This document shows, piece by piece, positions 25,481-34,216 of a DNA stretch of 64,000 bases (position 1 is its first letter; every line of letters starts with the position of its first letter). The notes below the pieces were generated by a model that saw only the letters and a list, made by a program, of their open reading frames with translations, made no database searches and was not told the DNA's origin. Made by a program: the position numbers and the translations under genes. The DNA is taken from NCBI RefSeq assembly GCF_000498535.1, contig NZ_AVGG01000007.1:62001-126000 (forward strand), read 5' to 3'. Origin of the DNA: Flavobacterium limnosediminis JC2902 (GTDB taxonomy: Bacteria; Bacteroidota; Bacteroidia; Flavobacteriales; Flavobacteriaceae).

Positions 25481-27367
25481 TTATTTCACTTCCTCAAAGT
25501 CTACATCCTGAGTTGTATCTCCTGAAGCGTCTGCTTGTGGCTGTGCTTCTTGAGTTTGTCCTTCTGCCTGTGCTTTGTACATTTCCTCTGAAGCGTTTTT
25601 CCAAGCTTCGTTGATAGCGTCTAAAGCAGGTTGAATTGTAACGATATCTTTAGTTTCGTATGCCGCTTTCAATCCGTCTAAAGCACTTTGGATATTTGCT
25701 TTGTTTCCATCAGATAATTTATCTCCGAACTCAGACAATTGTTTTTCCGTTTGGAAAATCATTCCGTCAGCTTCGTTTAATTTATCTACTTTTTCTTTAG
25801 CTAATTTGTCTGCCTCCGCGTTCATTTCAGCTTCTTTTTTCATTTTTTCGATTTCTTCCGGAGTTAATCCTGAAGAAGCCTCGATACGAATATCGTGTGA
25901 TTTACCTGTTCCTTTATCAACTGCTGTTACGTGGATAATACCATTAGCATCGATATCAAAGATTACTTCAATTTGAGGAACTCCTCTTGGTGCAGGCGGA
26001 ATTCCGTCTAAATGGAAACGACCGATTGTTTTGTTGTCAGCCGCCATGGTACGCTCACCTTGAATTACGTGAATTTCTACTGATGGCTGATTATCTCCTG
26101 CTGTAGAGAAAACCTGAGATTTTTTAGTTGGAATAGTAGTATTTGACTCGATTAATTTAGTCATTACACCTCCCATAGTTTCGATACCTAATGAAAGCGG
26201 CGTAACGTCTAATAACAATACGTCTTTCACGTCTCCAGTTAATACACCACCTTGGATAGCAGCTCCAATGGCAACTACTTCATCCGGATTAACTCCTTTT
26301 GATGGTTTTTTTCCGAAGAATTTCTCAACCTGCTCCTGAATTACAGGAATACGTGTTGAACCTCCTACTAAGATTACTTCGTCGATATCCGATGTTGATA
26401 AACCAGCATCTTTTAATGCTTTTGCAACCGGCTCCATAGAACGTTTGATCAAAGAATCAGCCAATTGCTCGAATTTTGCACGAGTTAATGTCTGTACTAA
26501 GTGCTTTGGTCCTGTAGCAGTAGCCGTAACGTATGGTAAGTTGATTTCTGTCTGAGCAGAAGATGATAATTCAATTTTAGCTTTTTCAGCAGCTTCTTTC
26601 AAACGCTGTAATGCCATTGGGTCTTTACGTAAATCAAGACCTTCAGCAGCATTGAAATCGTTAGCTAACCAATCGATAATTACCTGATCGAAGTCATCAC
26701 CACCTAAGTGTGTATCTCCGTTTGTAGACAATACTTCGAAAACGCCGTCTCCTAATTCAAGGATAGAAATATCGAACGTACCTCCACCTAAATCGTAAAC
26801 TGCGATTTTGTGATCGTGGCCTAATTTATCCAAACCGTAAGCCAATGCAGCAGCTGTAGGTTCGTTGATGATTCTGCGTACTTTTAAACCTGCAATTTCA
26901 CCAGCCTCTTTTGTAGCCTGACGTTGTGCATCGTTAAAGTAAGCCGGAACGGTAATAACCGCTTCTGTAACTGTAGTTCCTAAATAATCTTCAGCCGTTT
27001 TTTTCATTTTCTGAAGTACCATTGCTGATAATTCCTGTGGCGTGTAAAGTCTTCCGTCGATATCAACACGTGGGGTATCGTTATCACCTTTAACTACTTT
27101 ATAAGCTACAGTTGATGCTTCTTTAGCGCTTTCTGTGTATTTATTACCCATGAAACGTTTGATGGAAGCAATAGTTTTTGTTGGATTCGTTACTGCTTGT
27201 CTTTTCGCAGGATCACCCACTTTAATTTCGCCACCTTCCACAAATGCAATTACAGACGGTGTTGTTCTTTTTCCTTCGGCATTAGCAATTACAACTGGTT
27301 CTCCACCTTCCATTACGGATACGCAAGAGTTTGTTGTTCCTAAGTCGATTCCAATAATCTTACTCAT
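25481..27367 (-). CDS. dnaK: molecular chaperone DnaK (Hsp70)
   Basis: A 628-residue ATP-dependent chaperone. The ATPase domain (about 1-380) contains [48 protein letters not shown] and [14 protein letters not shown]. The substrate domain (about 385-500) has [15 protein letters not shown] and [15 protein letters not shown]; a helical lid follows, ending with a Q/A-rich linker and the typical DVDFEEVK tail. Length is normal. No dnaJ or grpE is adjacent, as is usual in Bacteroidetes. The upstream region has a TTGGCAC-N5-TTGT motif and several TGACA repeats, suggesting stress control. Confidence 0.98.
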   Translation of the reverse strand: MSKIIGIDLGTTNSCVSVMEGGEPVVIANAEGKRTTPSVIAFVEGGEIKVGDPAKRQAVTNPTKTIASIKRFMGNKYTESAKEASTVAYKVVKGDNDTPRVDIDGRLYTPQELSAMVLQKMKKTAEDYLGTTVTEAVITVPAYFNDAQRQATKEAGEIAGLKVRRIINEPTAAALAYGLDKLGHDHKIAVYDLGGGTFDISILELGDGVFEVLSTNGDTHLGGDDFDQVIIDWLANDFNAAEGLDLRKDPMALQRLKEAAEKAKIELSSSAQTEINLPYVTATATGPKHLVQTLTRAKFEQLADSLIKRSMEPVAKALKDAGLSTSDIDEVILVGGSTRIPVIQEQVEKFFGKKPSKGVNPDEVVAIGAAIQGGVLTGDVKDVLLLDVTPLSLGIETMGGVMTKLIESNTTIPTKKSQVFSTAGDNQPSVEIHVIQGERTMAADNKTIGRFHLDGIPPAPRGVPQIEVIFDIDANGIIHVTAVDKGTGKSHDIRIEASSGLTPEEIEKMKKEAEMNAEADKLAKEKVDKLNEADGMIFQTEKQLSEFGDKLSDGNKANIQSALDGLKAAYETKDIVTIQPALDAINEAWKNASEEMYKAQAEGQTQEAQPQADASGDTTQDVDFEEVK

Positions 27368-27417
27368 TTTTATAATAGTTTAATTTTAATTCAAAAGTTT
27401 AAAACTCGAGATGCAAA

Positions 27418-27511
27418 TGACAATGATTGTGCCAAGAAGAAAAAAAATATAAAATGTCAGATTCCGCCAAAAAACGATTCAAAAAAACTGACAGGATGAC
27501 ATTAATTGACA
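27418..27511 (-). promoter_or_regulatory. sigma54-like motif and TGACA repeats upstream of dnaK
   Basis: On the minus strand TTGGCACAATCATTGTCA (27435-27418) resembles the -24/-12 sigma54 consensus TTGGCAC-N5-TTGC, except that the -12 element reads TTGT. It is about 50 nt before the dnaK ATG. Farther out, on the plus strand, TGTCAG (27455-27460) and CTGACA (27488-27493) form an inverted repeat, and TGACA recurs at 27489, 27497 and 27507. The arrangement suggests activator sites plus promoter, but it is only a sequence resemblance. Confidence 0.4.
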
Positions 27512-27585
27512 TTTGTCTGAACATAAATAATCGTTAAAACCTATATTTGACATTTAATTTACGACACATTAATGTCATTTTAAGA

Positions 27586-28842
27586 TTAATTATTCCGTAA
27601 GATTTCATACTGATACAACATTGGGTTTTCAAATTTCGTTGGGTCCAGATTAAAAGATTTATCATAGGCTTTCCATGGCGAATTGGAAAAGAAAACCAAT
27701 TTTCCGCCAACAACCGTGGCCAAAGCAGGCTCATCGAATTCCGGTCGGTTATTATCGATAATTTTGAAATCGGAAATCTGGTTGCCATTCAGATTGTACT
27801 GAATTACACGAATCGGTTTCACACCGTTGTGAATGGCAAAAAGTGAATTCTCATGAAAAACCAAACCGTCAATCCCTTTTACCGTGGCGCCTTTCGGAAA
27901 CGTCAGCCAATTTCTGTTTTGCGGATTTTTAACATCTATAACCAAAATCCCTTTCAGATAATCAGCAATAAACAATTTCGATTGGTTTCTATCAAACGTA
28001 ATTCCCTGCAAATTAAACGCTTCCGATTTCAGATCCAGCCAAACCGAAAGTATATCGCCCGAAATTTTGTAAATCAGCGCTTCGCCACTGTCCGAAACAT
28101 AAACATCGCCATCTTTTGTAATAACCAAATCGCCAAAAACATGGTTTCCTGCTACCGGAAATCGCTTAACAATTTTTCGGGTTTTGATATCAATTTTCAG
28201 GATTTCTGATTGACCTTCCATTTCTTTTGAAAAACCAATCATCTCAGGCATTGCGGTAGTAGCAACCCAAAGGTATTTTTCTTTTGCATCGGCTTTCATG
28301 GCAAATACCGAAAAATTACTTTCCGCAAACCAATCCGAACATTGACCGGTTTTAAAATCAAAGGCTACAATTTTCTTTTTTCGGATGCTTGATGCCAGCC
28401 AGATTTTCTGATTGGACAAATAGAATAGACTTTCAGGATGCAGATCTTTTTCAGATAGGAAAATAACTTTTTCAGAATGACTTATGATTTTGTTCAGGTC
28501 GGCTTTCATCTGAATGACATTCGCAAATCCGGGAGTAGCCTTCAGATTATCAAAATCGGCATCTTTTTCAAAATCGACTTTGTTATTCAACAACACCAAT
28601 TTTTCCAATACAGTAATCGCTTTTTCGCTTTCATTATTCAATGCGTATGCCGCTGCCAGATTGTAAGTATAGGTTGGATGCGAAGGCCGAAGACTGTCTA
28701 ATTTCTGAGTGATTTTTAAAAACTGAACGTAATTTTTATTCTTATACGCTTCCGTACTTTCCTTGTAAAGTTCCCTTTGTGATTGCGGAAAACAAACAAC
28801 TGAAAACAAAAACGTTACTATAATAAACACAATGCTATTCAT
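27586..28842 (-). CDS. exported TPR plus beta-propeller-like protein
   Basis: A 418-residue protein with a signal peptide (IVFIIVTFLFSVVCFPQ), a helical part with one or two TPR-like units (about 22-115, with YTYNLAAAYALNNESEKAITVLEKL) and a C-terminal region (about 125-418) of repeated beta-hairpins like SMP-30/NHL propellers: IWLASSIRKKKIVAFDFKTG, DLVITKDGDVYVSDSGEALIYKI, LQGITFDRNQSKLFIADYLKG and IDGLVFHENSLFAIHNG. It probably acts in the periplasm; the ligand is unknown. No operon partner is evident; dnaK starts about 220 nt downstream on the same strand. Confidence 0.75.
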   Translation of the reverse strand: MNSIVFIIVTFLFSVVCFPQSQRELYKESTEAYKNKNYVQFLKITQKLDSLRPSHPTYTYNLAAAYALNNESEKAITVLEKLVLLNNKVDFEKDADFDNLKATPGFANVIQMKADLNKIISHSEKVIFLSEKDLHPESLFYLSNQKIWLASSIRKKKIVAFDFKTGQCSDWFAESNFSVFAMKADAKEKYLWVATTAMPEMIGFSKEMEGQSEILKIDIKTRKIVKRFPVAGNHVFGDLVITKDGDVYVSDSGEALIYKISGDILSVWLDLKSEAFNLQGITFDRNQSKLFIADYLKGILVIDVKNPQNRNWLTFPKGATVKGIDGLVFHENSLFAIHNGVKPIRVIQYNLNGNQISDFKIIDNNRPEFDEPALATVVGGKLVFFSNSPWKAYDKSFNLDPTKFENPMLYQYEILRNN

Positions 28843-28948
28843 GATGATTTTTTGATTGACTGCTCAAAAATACTGTTTTAAAACATAAAGTCTGATGTTA
28901 AGGTTGTTATAAAAAATCAAACCGTTATGAACTGTCAAATTATAGAAT

Positions 28949-28956
28949 TACCTTTG
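28949..28956 (+). promoter_or_regulatory. -7 promoter element of sdaA
   Basis: TACCTTTG is a perfect TANNTTTG match, 28 nt before the sdaA ATG. No -33 TTG at 17-23 nt was found. Confidence 0.5.
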
Positions 28957-28984
28957 TCATAAATAATAAATTATAGAATAAATT

Positions 28985-30406
28985 ATGGAATGTATTTCCG
29001 TTTTCGATATGCTTAAAATTGGTGTTGGACCTTCAAGTTCACACACTTTAGGCCCGTGGCGTGCTGCCGAACAATTTCTTGCCGAAATCCGCGAACGTAA
29101 CCTCATCGATAATATTAACCGAATTAAAGTGGATTTATACGGTTCGCTTTCGCTGACAGGAAAAGGACACGCTACCGATTTGGCCGTAATGCTTGGTTTA
29201 AGCGGTGCCGATCCGGAATATATCCCTGTGGAAAGCATCGATGTGATTATCACGGCTATAAAAAATAAAAAGGAAATCTTCCTCGGAAACGAAATCATCA
29301 TTCCTTTCGATTTTGAAAATGATATCGTTTTCAACAAAAACTTCTTACCGTTTCATGCGAATGGTCTGACGTTTACGGTTATCACTGATACTGAAGAATA
29401 TTCCTCTACCTTCTACTCTATCGGTGGCGGATTCGTGGTGAAGGAAGACCGTGAACATTCGAAAGAAAACAAAGAAATAAAACGCAGTTTCCCATTTCCA
29501 ATTGATAAAGCGGAAGAACTTCTGACGTATTGCAAAAAAGAAAACAAAAAGATTTCCGAAATCGTATTTGAAAACGAGAAATCAATGCGTTCCGAAGAAG
29601 AAATCGATCATGAGTTGATGCGCATCTGGAACACCATGTTAGAATGTATTTACATCGGATGCCATTCGGAAGGAACTTTACCGGGAGGATTGAATGTCCG
29701 TCGTCGTGCGTATGACATGCATAAAAATCTTATCGGTGTTTTACCGTATGACAACCCGCAATCGTGGCTGGAAACCATTCGTATGACCGAAGTGAAATTC
29801 CGTCAGATATTAAAATGGGTTAGCTGTTTTGCTTTGGCAGTTAACGAAGTAAATGCAGCCCTAGGACGCGTTGTAACAGCACCTACCAATGGAAGCGCCG
29901 GTGTTATTCCTGCCGTTTTAATGTATTATATGGTAATTGAAAACCACGAAGCCAACGAAGAACATATCAAACAATTCCTAATGGTTGCCGGTGAAGTGGG
30001 CAGTATATTTAAAAAAGGCGCTACCATTTCTGCCGCTATGGGTGGATGTCAGGCCGAAATTGGCGTATCCTCAGCCATGGCAGCAGCAGCCTTATGTGAA
30101 GTGATGGGCGGAACTCCGGAACAGGTTCTGGTTGCTGCCGAAATCGCCATGGAACACCATTTAGGTTTAACCTGCGACCCTATTGGCGGTTTGGTTCAGA
30201 TTCCGTGTATCGAAAGAAATACGATGGGAGCCATCAAAGCCATCAACGCAGCCGAATTAGCTATGGAAACTGATCCGAAAAACGCAAAAGTGCCTTTGGA
30301 TAAAGTGGTGGATACGATGTGGCAAACCGCAAAAGACATGAATAACAAATACAAAGAAACGTCCGAAGGCGGTTTGGCTGTTGCTGTTAACATGTCGGAT
30401 TGCTAA
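28985..30406 (+). CDS. sdaA: L-serine ammonia-lyase, iron-sulfur type
   Basis: A 473-residue single-chain serine dehydratase (alpha and beta domains fused) converting L-serine to pyruvate and ammonia. The start is typical: [23 protein letters not shown]. The cysteines expected to hold the [4Fe-4S] cluster lie in [19 protein letters not shown] and [30 protein letters not shown] adds a conserved segment. Length matches SdaA. The next gene, an NtrC-type regulator, starts 30 nt downstream on the same strand and could be co-transcribed, but its partners are the kdp genes. Confidence 0.94.
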   Translation: MECISVFDMLKIGVGPSSSHTLGPWRAAEQFLAEIRERNLIDNINRIKVDLYGSLSLTGKGHATDLAVMLGLSGADPEYIPVESIDVIITAIKNKKEIFLGNEIIIPFDFENDIVFNKNFLPFHANGLTFTVITDTEEYSSTFYSIGGGFVVKEDREHSKENKEIKRSFPFPIDKAEELLTYCKKENKKISEIVFENEKSMRSEEEIDHELMRIWNTMLECIYIGCHSEGTLPGGLNVRRRAYDMHKNLIGVLPYDNPQSWLETIRMTEVKFRQILKWVSCFALAVNEVNAALGRVVTAPTNGSAGVIPAVLMYYMVIENHEANEEHIKQFLMVAGEVGSIFKKGATISAAMGGCQAEIGVSSAMAAAALCEVMGGTPEQVLVAAEIAMEHHLGLTCDPIGGLVQIPCIERNTMGAIKAINAAELAMETDPKNAKVPLDKVVDTMWQTAKDMNNKYKETSEGGLAVAVNMSDC

Positions 30407-30436
30407 TTTTACAAAATAATTAAATCCTAATTTTAA

Positions 30437-31789
30437 TTGAAGAAAATCTTAATCATTGACGACGAAGAAAAACTTCGCGGATTGATTGCCCGAATTATAC
30501 ATCTCGAAGGCTTTGAGGTTGTCGAAGCAGGCGATTGTAAATCGGGATTAAAAAAATTGGAGCAAAACAATATTGATGTTGTTTTATGCGATGTCAAACT
30601 ACCCGATGGTAACGGTGTGGATTTAACCGCAATTATCAAAGACAAAAATCCATCTGTCGAGGTTATTCTGCTTACCGCCTACGGAAATATTCCCGACGGT
30701 GTTCAGGCTATAAAAAACGGCGCTTTTGATTATATCGTAAAAGGTGATGATAATAATAAAATCATTCCGCTGCTCCACCGCGCTATAGAAAAAGGAACGC
30801 TGACAAAAAGAGTTTCACAGTTGGAAGCGCAATTGGAAACCAAGTTCTCTTTTGACGGGATAATCGGAAACTCAAAAGCATTACAACAAGCTATTGAACT
30901 GGCTAAAAAAGTTGCTGTAACCGATACAACAGTGTTGCTAACCGGCGAAACCGGAACCGGAAAAGAAGTTTTCGCGCAGGCGATTCATCAGTCAAGTAAC
31001 CGAAAAAACAAACATTTTGTGGCCATTAACTGTTCGGCTTTCAGCCATGATTTACTGGAAAGTGAAATGTTCGGACATACTGCCGGAGCGTTTACCGGAG
31101 CAACCAAGGACAAAAAAGGGTTGTTCGAAGAGGCAAATAACGGAACCATCTTTCTGGATGAAGTCGGCGAAATGGCACTCGATTTACAGGCGAAATTACT
31201 CCGCGTAATTGAAAACGGAGAATTTATCAAAGTGGGTGAAAGCAAGGTTACCAAAGTCGATGTCCGGATAATAACTGCAACGAATCGCGATTTAACAAAA
31301 GAGATTGAAGCAGGCCATTTCCGTCAGGATTTATATTACCGTCTTTCAGTTTTTCAAATTAAATTACCTGCATTGCGGGAACGTGTGATTGATATTGAAC
31401 TTTTGGCAAAATATTTTCTGAATTCTTTCGCTTTAAAAACGAATAAAAAGATAAAATCGATTTCCGATGAGTTTATTCACTTGTTGAAATTGCACACTTG
31501 GCCGGGAAATATCCGTGAACTCAAAAATGTTCTGGAGCGCAGTGTGATTTTGGAAACCGGAGATGTACTTCTGCCTGACTGTCTTCCGTTTGAAATCCAA
31601 CAACTGAAAGATTTCAGCAATACAGATTCCGATAAAACTATGTCTGCATTTTCAATGGCTTCCGCCGAAAAAATTCATATCCAAAAAGTACTGAATTATA
31701 CAAACCACAATAAAACGGAGACCGCAAGACTGCTCGGAATTGCCCTGACAACCTTATACCGAAAGCTGGAAGAATACAAAATAAGCTAA
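30437..31789 (+). CDS. sigma54-dependent NtrC-family response regulator of the kdp locus
   Basis: A 450-residue regulator: receiver (about 1-120, phospho-Asp near 52 in VVLCDVKLPDG), AAA+ sigma54-interaction domain (about 143-375) with Walker A GETGTGKE near 169, ESEMFGH and the sigma54-contact motif GAFTGA near 217, and a FIS-type helix-turn-helix (about 412-448, ETARLLGIALTTLYRKL). The start is TTG at 30437, because an in-frame TAA lies directly before it and the receiver fold begins at KKILIIDDEE. It lies upstream of kdpFABC and two sensor genes and probably replaces the OmpR-type KdpE of other bacteria. Confidence 0.9.
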   Translation: MKKILIIDDEEKLRGLIARIIHLEGFEVVEAGDCKSGLKKLEQNNIDVVLCDVKLPDGNGVDLTAIIKDKNPSVEVILLTAYGNIPDGVQAIKNGAFDYIVKGDDNNKIIPLLHRAIEKGTLTKRVSQLEAQLETKFSFDGIIGNSKALQQAIELAKKVAVTDTTVLLTGETGTGKEVFAQAIHQSSNRKNKHFVAINCSAFSHDLLESEMFGHTAGAFTGATKDKKGLFEEANNGTIFLDEVGEMALDLQAKLLRVIENGEFIKVGESKVTKVDVRIITATNRDLTKEIEAGHFRQDLYYRLSVFQIKLPALRERVIDIELLAKYFLNSFALKTNKKIKSISDEFIHLLKLHTWPGNIRELKNVLERSVILETGDVLLPDCLPFEIQQLKDFSNTDSDKTMSAFSMASAEKIHIQKVLNYTNHNKTETARLLGIALTTLYRKLEEYKIS

Positions 31790-31792
31790 AAA

Positions 31793-31838
31793 CCCTATCG
31801 TTTTGAAAGTACCTACCCTATCGTTTTGATAGGGTTTT
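31793..31838 (+). terminator. terminator with a duplicated CCCTATCGTTTTGA arm
   Basis: CCCTATCGTTTTGA occurs at 31793-31806 and again at 31816-31829, 23 bp apart. The second copy pairs with GATAGGG and is followed by TTTTTC, making a terminator after the regulator gene. The repeated arm spaced by about two helical turns could also be a pair of activator sites for the kdp promoter. Confidence 0.65.
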
Positions 31839-31952
31839 TCTTTGGCACAAACTTCATAAAAACCATAAACATCACAGTATGTGAACTTTAAACCTTTTCC
31901 TAAAAAAGAGGTTCGCTTTTTGGCATAGAACAGAAAAATAAATTCATGTTTT

Positions 31953-32021
31953 ATGAAATCGCCATTAACCAGAAGTTTACGCAAGCAAACACCGATAAAT
32001 AAAAAGCGATACTATATATGA
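31953..32021 (+). CDS. leader micropeptide MKSPL...QTPINKK, copy B (22 aa)
   Basis: A 22-codon frame encoding MKSPL, TRSLRKQTPINKK and RYYI, ending 25 nt before the 93-residue gene that begins the kdp locus. It lies within a 100-bp block (31951-32050) about 86% identical to the leader at 24719-24819. A one-base deletion after QTPINKK changes the last residues. The foldable pairs are partly kept (GTTTAC/GCAAAC with a GCAA loop; ATCGC/GCGAT). Either a translated leader peptide or a structured mRNA leader is possible; both could regulate kdp expression. Confidence 0.5.
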   Translation: MKSPLTRSLRKQTPINKKRYYI

Positions 32022-32046
32022 CTGCTAACAAATAAATTTTACATAT

Positions 32047-32328
32047 ATGAAACAGTTTAATGAAAGTCTGGTCAGAAAAATGGAACGCTTGGCCAGCATT
32101 ACCATCAGCAGTTTGCAGTTGGGCAAAAAGGCAAGAACTAAAAGATGTCTCGCTCTTGCTGATGAGTTACTAAGTAAAGGTAATGAAGAAATGAAAAATG
32201 CCATTACCAATGTGTATTTGTACTCGGTTTCGCATTATCTGGAATTGAACCGATATCCGATTTCAAAAATGTTACCGGTTACACTCCGCAATGAATATGT
32301 CAAACAGATTAATACTTCAGGAGTATGA
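32047..32328 (+). CDS. 93-residue protein of unknown function at the head of the kdp genes
   Basis: A soluble, mostly helical and basic protein beginning MKQFNESLVRKMERLASITI with KARTKRCLALADELLSKGNEE and YLYSVSHYLELNRYPISKMLP. It has no signal peptide or membrane segment. Its stop overlaps the start of the next micropeptide gene (ATGA at 32325-32328), so translation is coupled to the kdp operon. I do not recognise the family. The position suggests a role in potassium response, as an inference only. Confidence 0.75.
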   Translation: MKQFNESLVRKMERLASITISSLQLGKKARTKRCLALADELLSKGNEEMKNAITNVYLYSVSHYLELNRYPISKMLPVTLRNEYVKQINTSGV

Positions 32329-32408
32329 TGACAGTAGTTTTAACAGTAGTGGGACTGCTTTGTTTTGCAATCCTTTACGCATCAATTTATTATTTCGATA
32401 AAATTTAA
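32325..32408 (+). CDS. 27-residue membrane micropeptide before kdpF
   Basis: It encodes MMTVVLTVVGLLCFAILYAS plus IYYFDKI: one membrane segment with a short polar end. It overlaps the preceding gene by 4 nt and is followed 4 nt later by kdpF. Size and layout are like KdpF, so it may be a second small subunit or stabiliser of the KdpFABC complex. The tight coupling is strong evidence that it is translated; the function is inferred. Confidence 0.65.
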   Translation: MMTVVLTVVGLLCFAILYASIYYFDKI

Positions 32409-32412
32409 GTAT

Positions 32413-32490
32413 ATGGTAGCTTTATTCATCATAGCCATAGCCGTTTTTGCCTATATCTGTTATGTGTTAGTTAAACCCGAAAAATTTTAA
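32413..32490 (+). CDS. kdpF: KdpF small subunit (25 aa)
   Basis: MVALFIIAIAVFAYICYVLV followed by KPEKF is a single membrane segment with the typical KdpF ending (compare E. coli ...NAEAF). KdpF stabilises the KdpABC potassium pump at the lipid interface. It starts 4 nt after the previous micropeptide and ends 3 nt before kdpA. Confidence 0.88.
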   Translation: MVALFIIAIAVFAYICYVLVKPEKF

Positions 32491-32493
32491 ACC

Positions 32494-34182
32494 ATGAACA
32501 CAGAAATTATAGGAATCGTAGCGATGTTTCTCATAACACTTGGATTATCCATTCCGTTAGGAAAGTACATTGCAAAAGTATATACAGGTCAGAAAACATT
32601 TTTAGATCCTGTCTTTAATCCGATAGAAAAACTATTCTATAAAATAAGTGGCATAGATGCAACCAAAGAAATGAACTGGAAACAACATATGTTTGTTTTG
32701 CTGACATTAAACACGATTTGGTTCCTGTTGGGAATGATTATCTTAATGTGCCAGGGATGGCTTCCGCTAAATCCGGATAACAATCCGAACATGACCGCAG
32801 ATCTGGCTTTCAATACCGCAATCTCGTTTTTGGTAAACTGTAACCTGCAGCACTATTCCGGGGAAACCGGAGTCACTTATCTGAGTCAGTTGTTTTTAAT
32901 GTTCTTACAGTTTGTGTCTGCAGGGATCGGTTTAGCCGCTGCCGCTGTGTTGTTCAATGCCTTAAAAGAAAGAACTACCGAAAAACTGGGTAATTTCTAC
33001 AACTATTTTATTAAATCGTGTACCCGTATTTTGTTACCGGTTTCAGTAGTTGTAGCAGTTGTTTTGTTATTCAACGGTACGCCAATGACTTTTGAAGGAA
33101 AAGATACAATTACAACGCTTCAGGGTGATACCGTTCAGGTTTCTACAGGACCTGTTGCCGCTTTTACAGCTATCAAACATGTGGGAACCAATGGCGGTGG
33201 TTTTTTCGGAACCAATTCGTCACATCCGTTAGAAAACCCTAATTATTTCACCAATATGGTTGAAATGATAGCGCAGATGATTATTCCGTTTGCCATGATT
33301 TTCGCCCTTGGTTTTTACTTAAACCGACGCAAATTATCTTGGATGATTTTCAGCGTCATGACCATCGGATTTTTAGCCTTAACAGTTCCGACTGTCATGG
33401 CAGAAATGAATGGAAATCCCGAAATCGAAGCCATGGGAATCGATACATCTAATGGTGCAACCGAAGGTAAGGAAGTTCGTTTCGGAGCAGCAGCTTCAGG
33501 GTATTGGAGTATCGCCACAACAGTAATTTCTACCGGTTCGGTAAACTCGATGCACGACAGTGCCATGCCTTTGTCGGGTATGAATCAATTGCTGGCCATG
33601 ATGGTTAACTGTTTCTACGGTAGTTGTGGTGTCGGATTACTAAACTTCTACATTTTCATCATACTGGCTGTATTTATCAGCGGATTGATGGTGGGAAGAA
33701 CGCCCGAGTTTTTAGGGAAGAAAATCGAAGCCCGTGAAATGAAAATCGCCATGATTGTAGCCTTGTTTCACACCCTGTTGATATTAGTGGGAGTTGCCTT
33801 ATCGACCGGTTTTCCAGAACAGGGAGCCAGTACATTGAACAATCCCGGGTTTCACGGATTCAGCGAGATTCTTTATGAATTCACTTCGTCATCAGCCAAT
33901 AACGGTAGCGGATTTGAAGGTTTGGGCGACAACAATCCGTGGTGGAATATCACAACCGGAATCGTTTTGCTGCTTTCCAGATTTTTGCCAATAATCGGAC
34001 CAATCGCGATAGCCGGAATTTTAGCCAATAAGAAACACATTCCGGAAAGTGCAGGCACTTTAAAAACGGATACGACAACTTTCGGACTAATGATTTTTTC
34101 CGTAATCGCAATCATTGCAGCCTTGTCGTTCTTCCCTGCTTTGGCATTAGGACCGATAGCCGAATATTTTTCAATGAAGTAA
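32494..34182 (+). CDS. kdpA: potassium-transporting ATPase subunit A
   Basis: A 562-residue inner-membrane channel subunit related to the SKT superfamily, with about ten membrane segments and four degenerate selectivity loops. Visible loops include FNTAISFLVNCNLQHYSGE, VGTNGGGFFGTNSSHPLENP near residue 230, MPLSGMNQLLAMMVNCFYGSCGVG and the SSSANNGSGFEGLG segment. K+ passes from this subunit to KdpB. Length is normal. It is the first large gene of the kdpFABC set and is followed 34 nt later by kdpB. Confidence 0.97.
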   Translation: MNTEIIGIVAMFLITLGLSIPLGKYIAKVYTGQKTFLDPVFNPIEKLFYKISGIDATKEMNWKQHMFVLLTLNTIWFLLGMIILMCQGWLPLNPDNNPNMTADLAFNTAISFLVNCNLQHYSGETGVTYLSQLFLMFLQFVSAGIGLAAAAVLFNALKERTTEKLGNFYNYFIKSCTRILLPVSVVVAVVLLFNGTPMTFEGKDTITTLQGDTVQVSTGPVAAFTAIKHVGTNGGGFFGTNSSHPLENPNYFTNMVEMIAQMIIPFAMIFALGFYLNRRKLSWMIFSVMTIGFLALTVPTVMAEMNGNPEIEAMGIDTSNGATEGKEVRFGAAASGYWSIATTVISTGSVNSMHDSAMPLSGMNQLLAMMVNCFYGSCGVGLLNFYIFIILAVFISGLMVGRTPEFLGKKIEAREMKIAMIVALFHTLLILVGVALSTGFPEQGASTLNNPGFHGFSEILYEFTSSSANNGSGFEGLGDNNPWWNITTGIVLLLSRFLPIIGPIAIAGILANKKHIPESAGTLKTDTTTFGLMIFSVIAIIAALSFFPALALGPIAEYFSMK

Positions 34183-34216
34183 TCGTTGAAAATGTACAAC
34201 ATTCAATTTTATAAAA

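Noticed and set aside
31835..31860. Sigma54 promoter for kdp at TTTGGCACAAACTTCATA
   Set aside because: The -24 half fits, but the -12 half reads TCAT instead of TTGC, too weak to annotate as a promoter.
31951..32050. Known c-di-AMP (ydaO) or c-di-GMP riboswitch
   Set aside because: The block is too short and lacks the conserved cores of those classes; CGCAAGCAAACACC is only a superficial resemblance.
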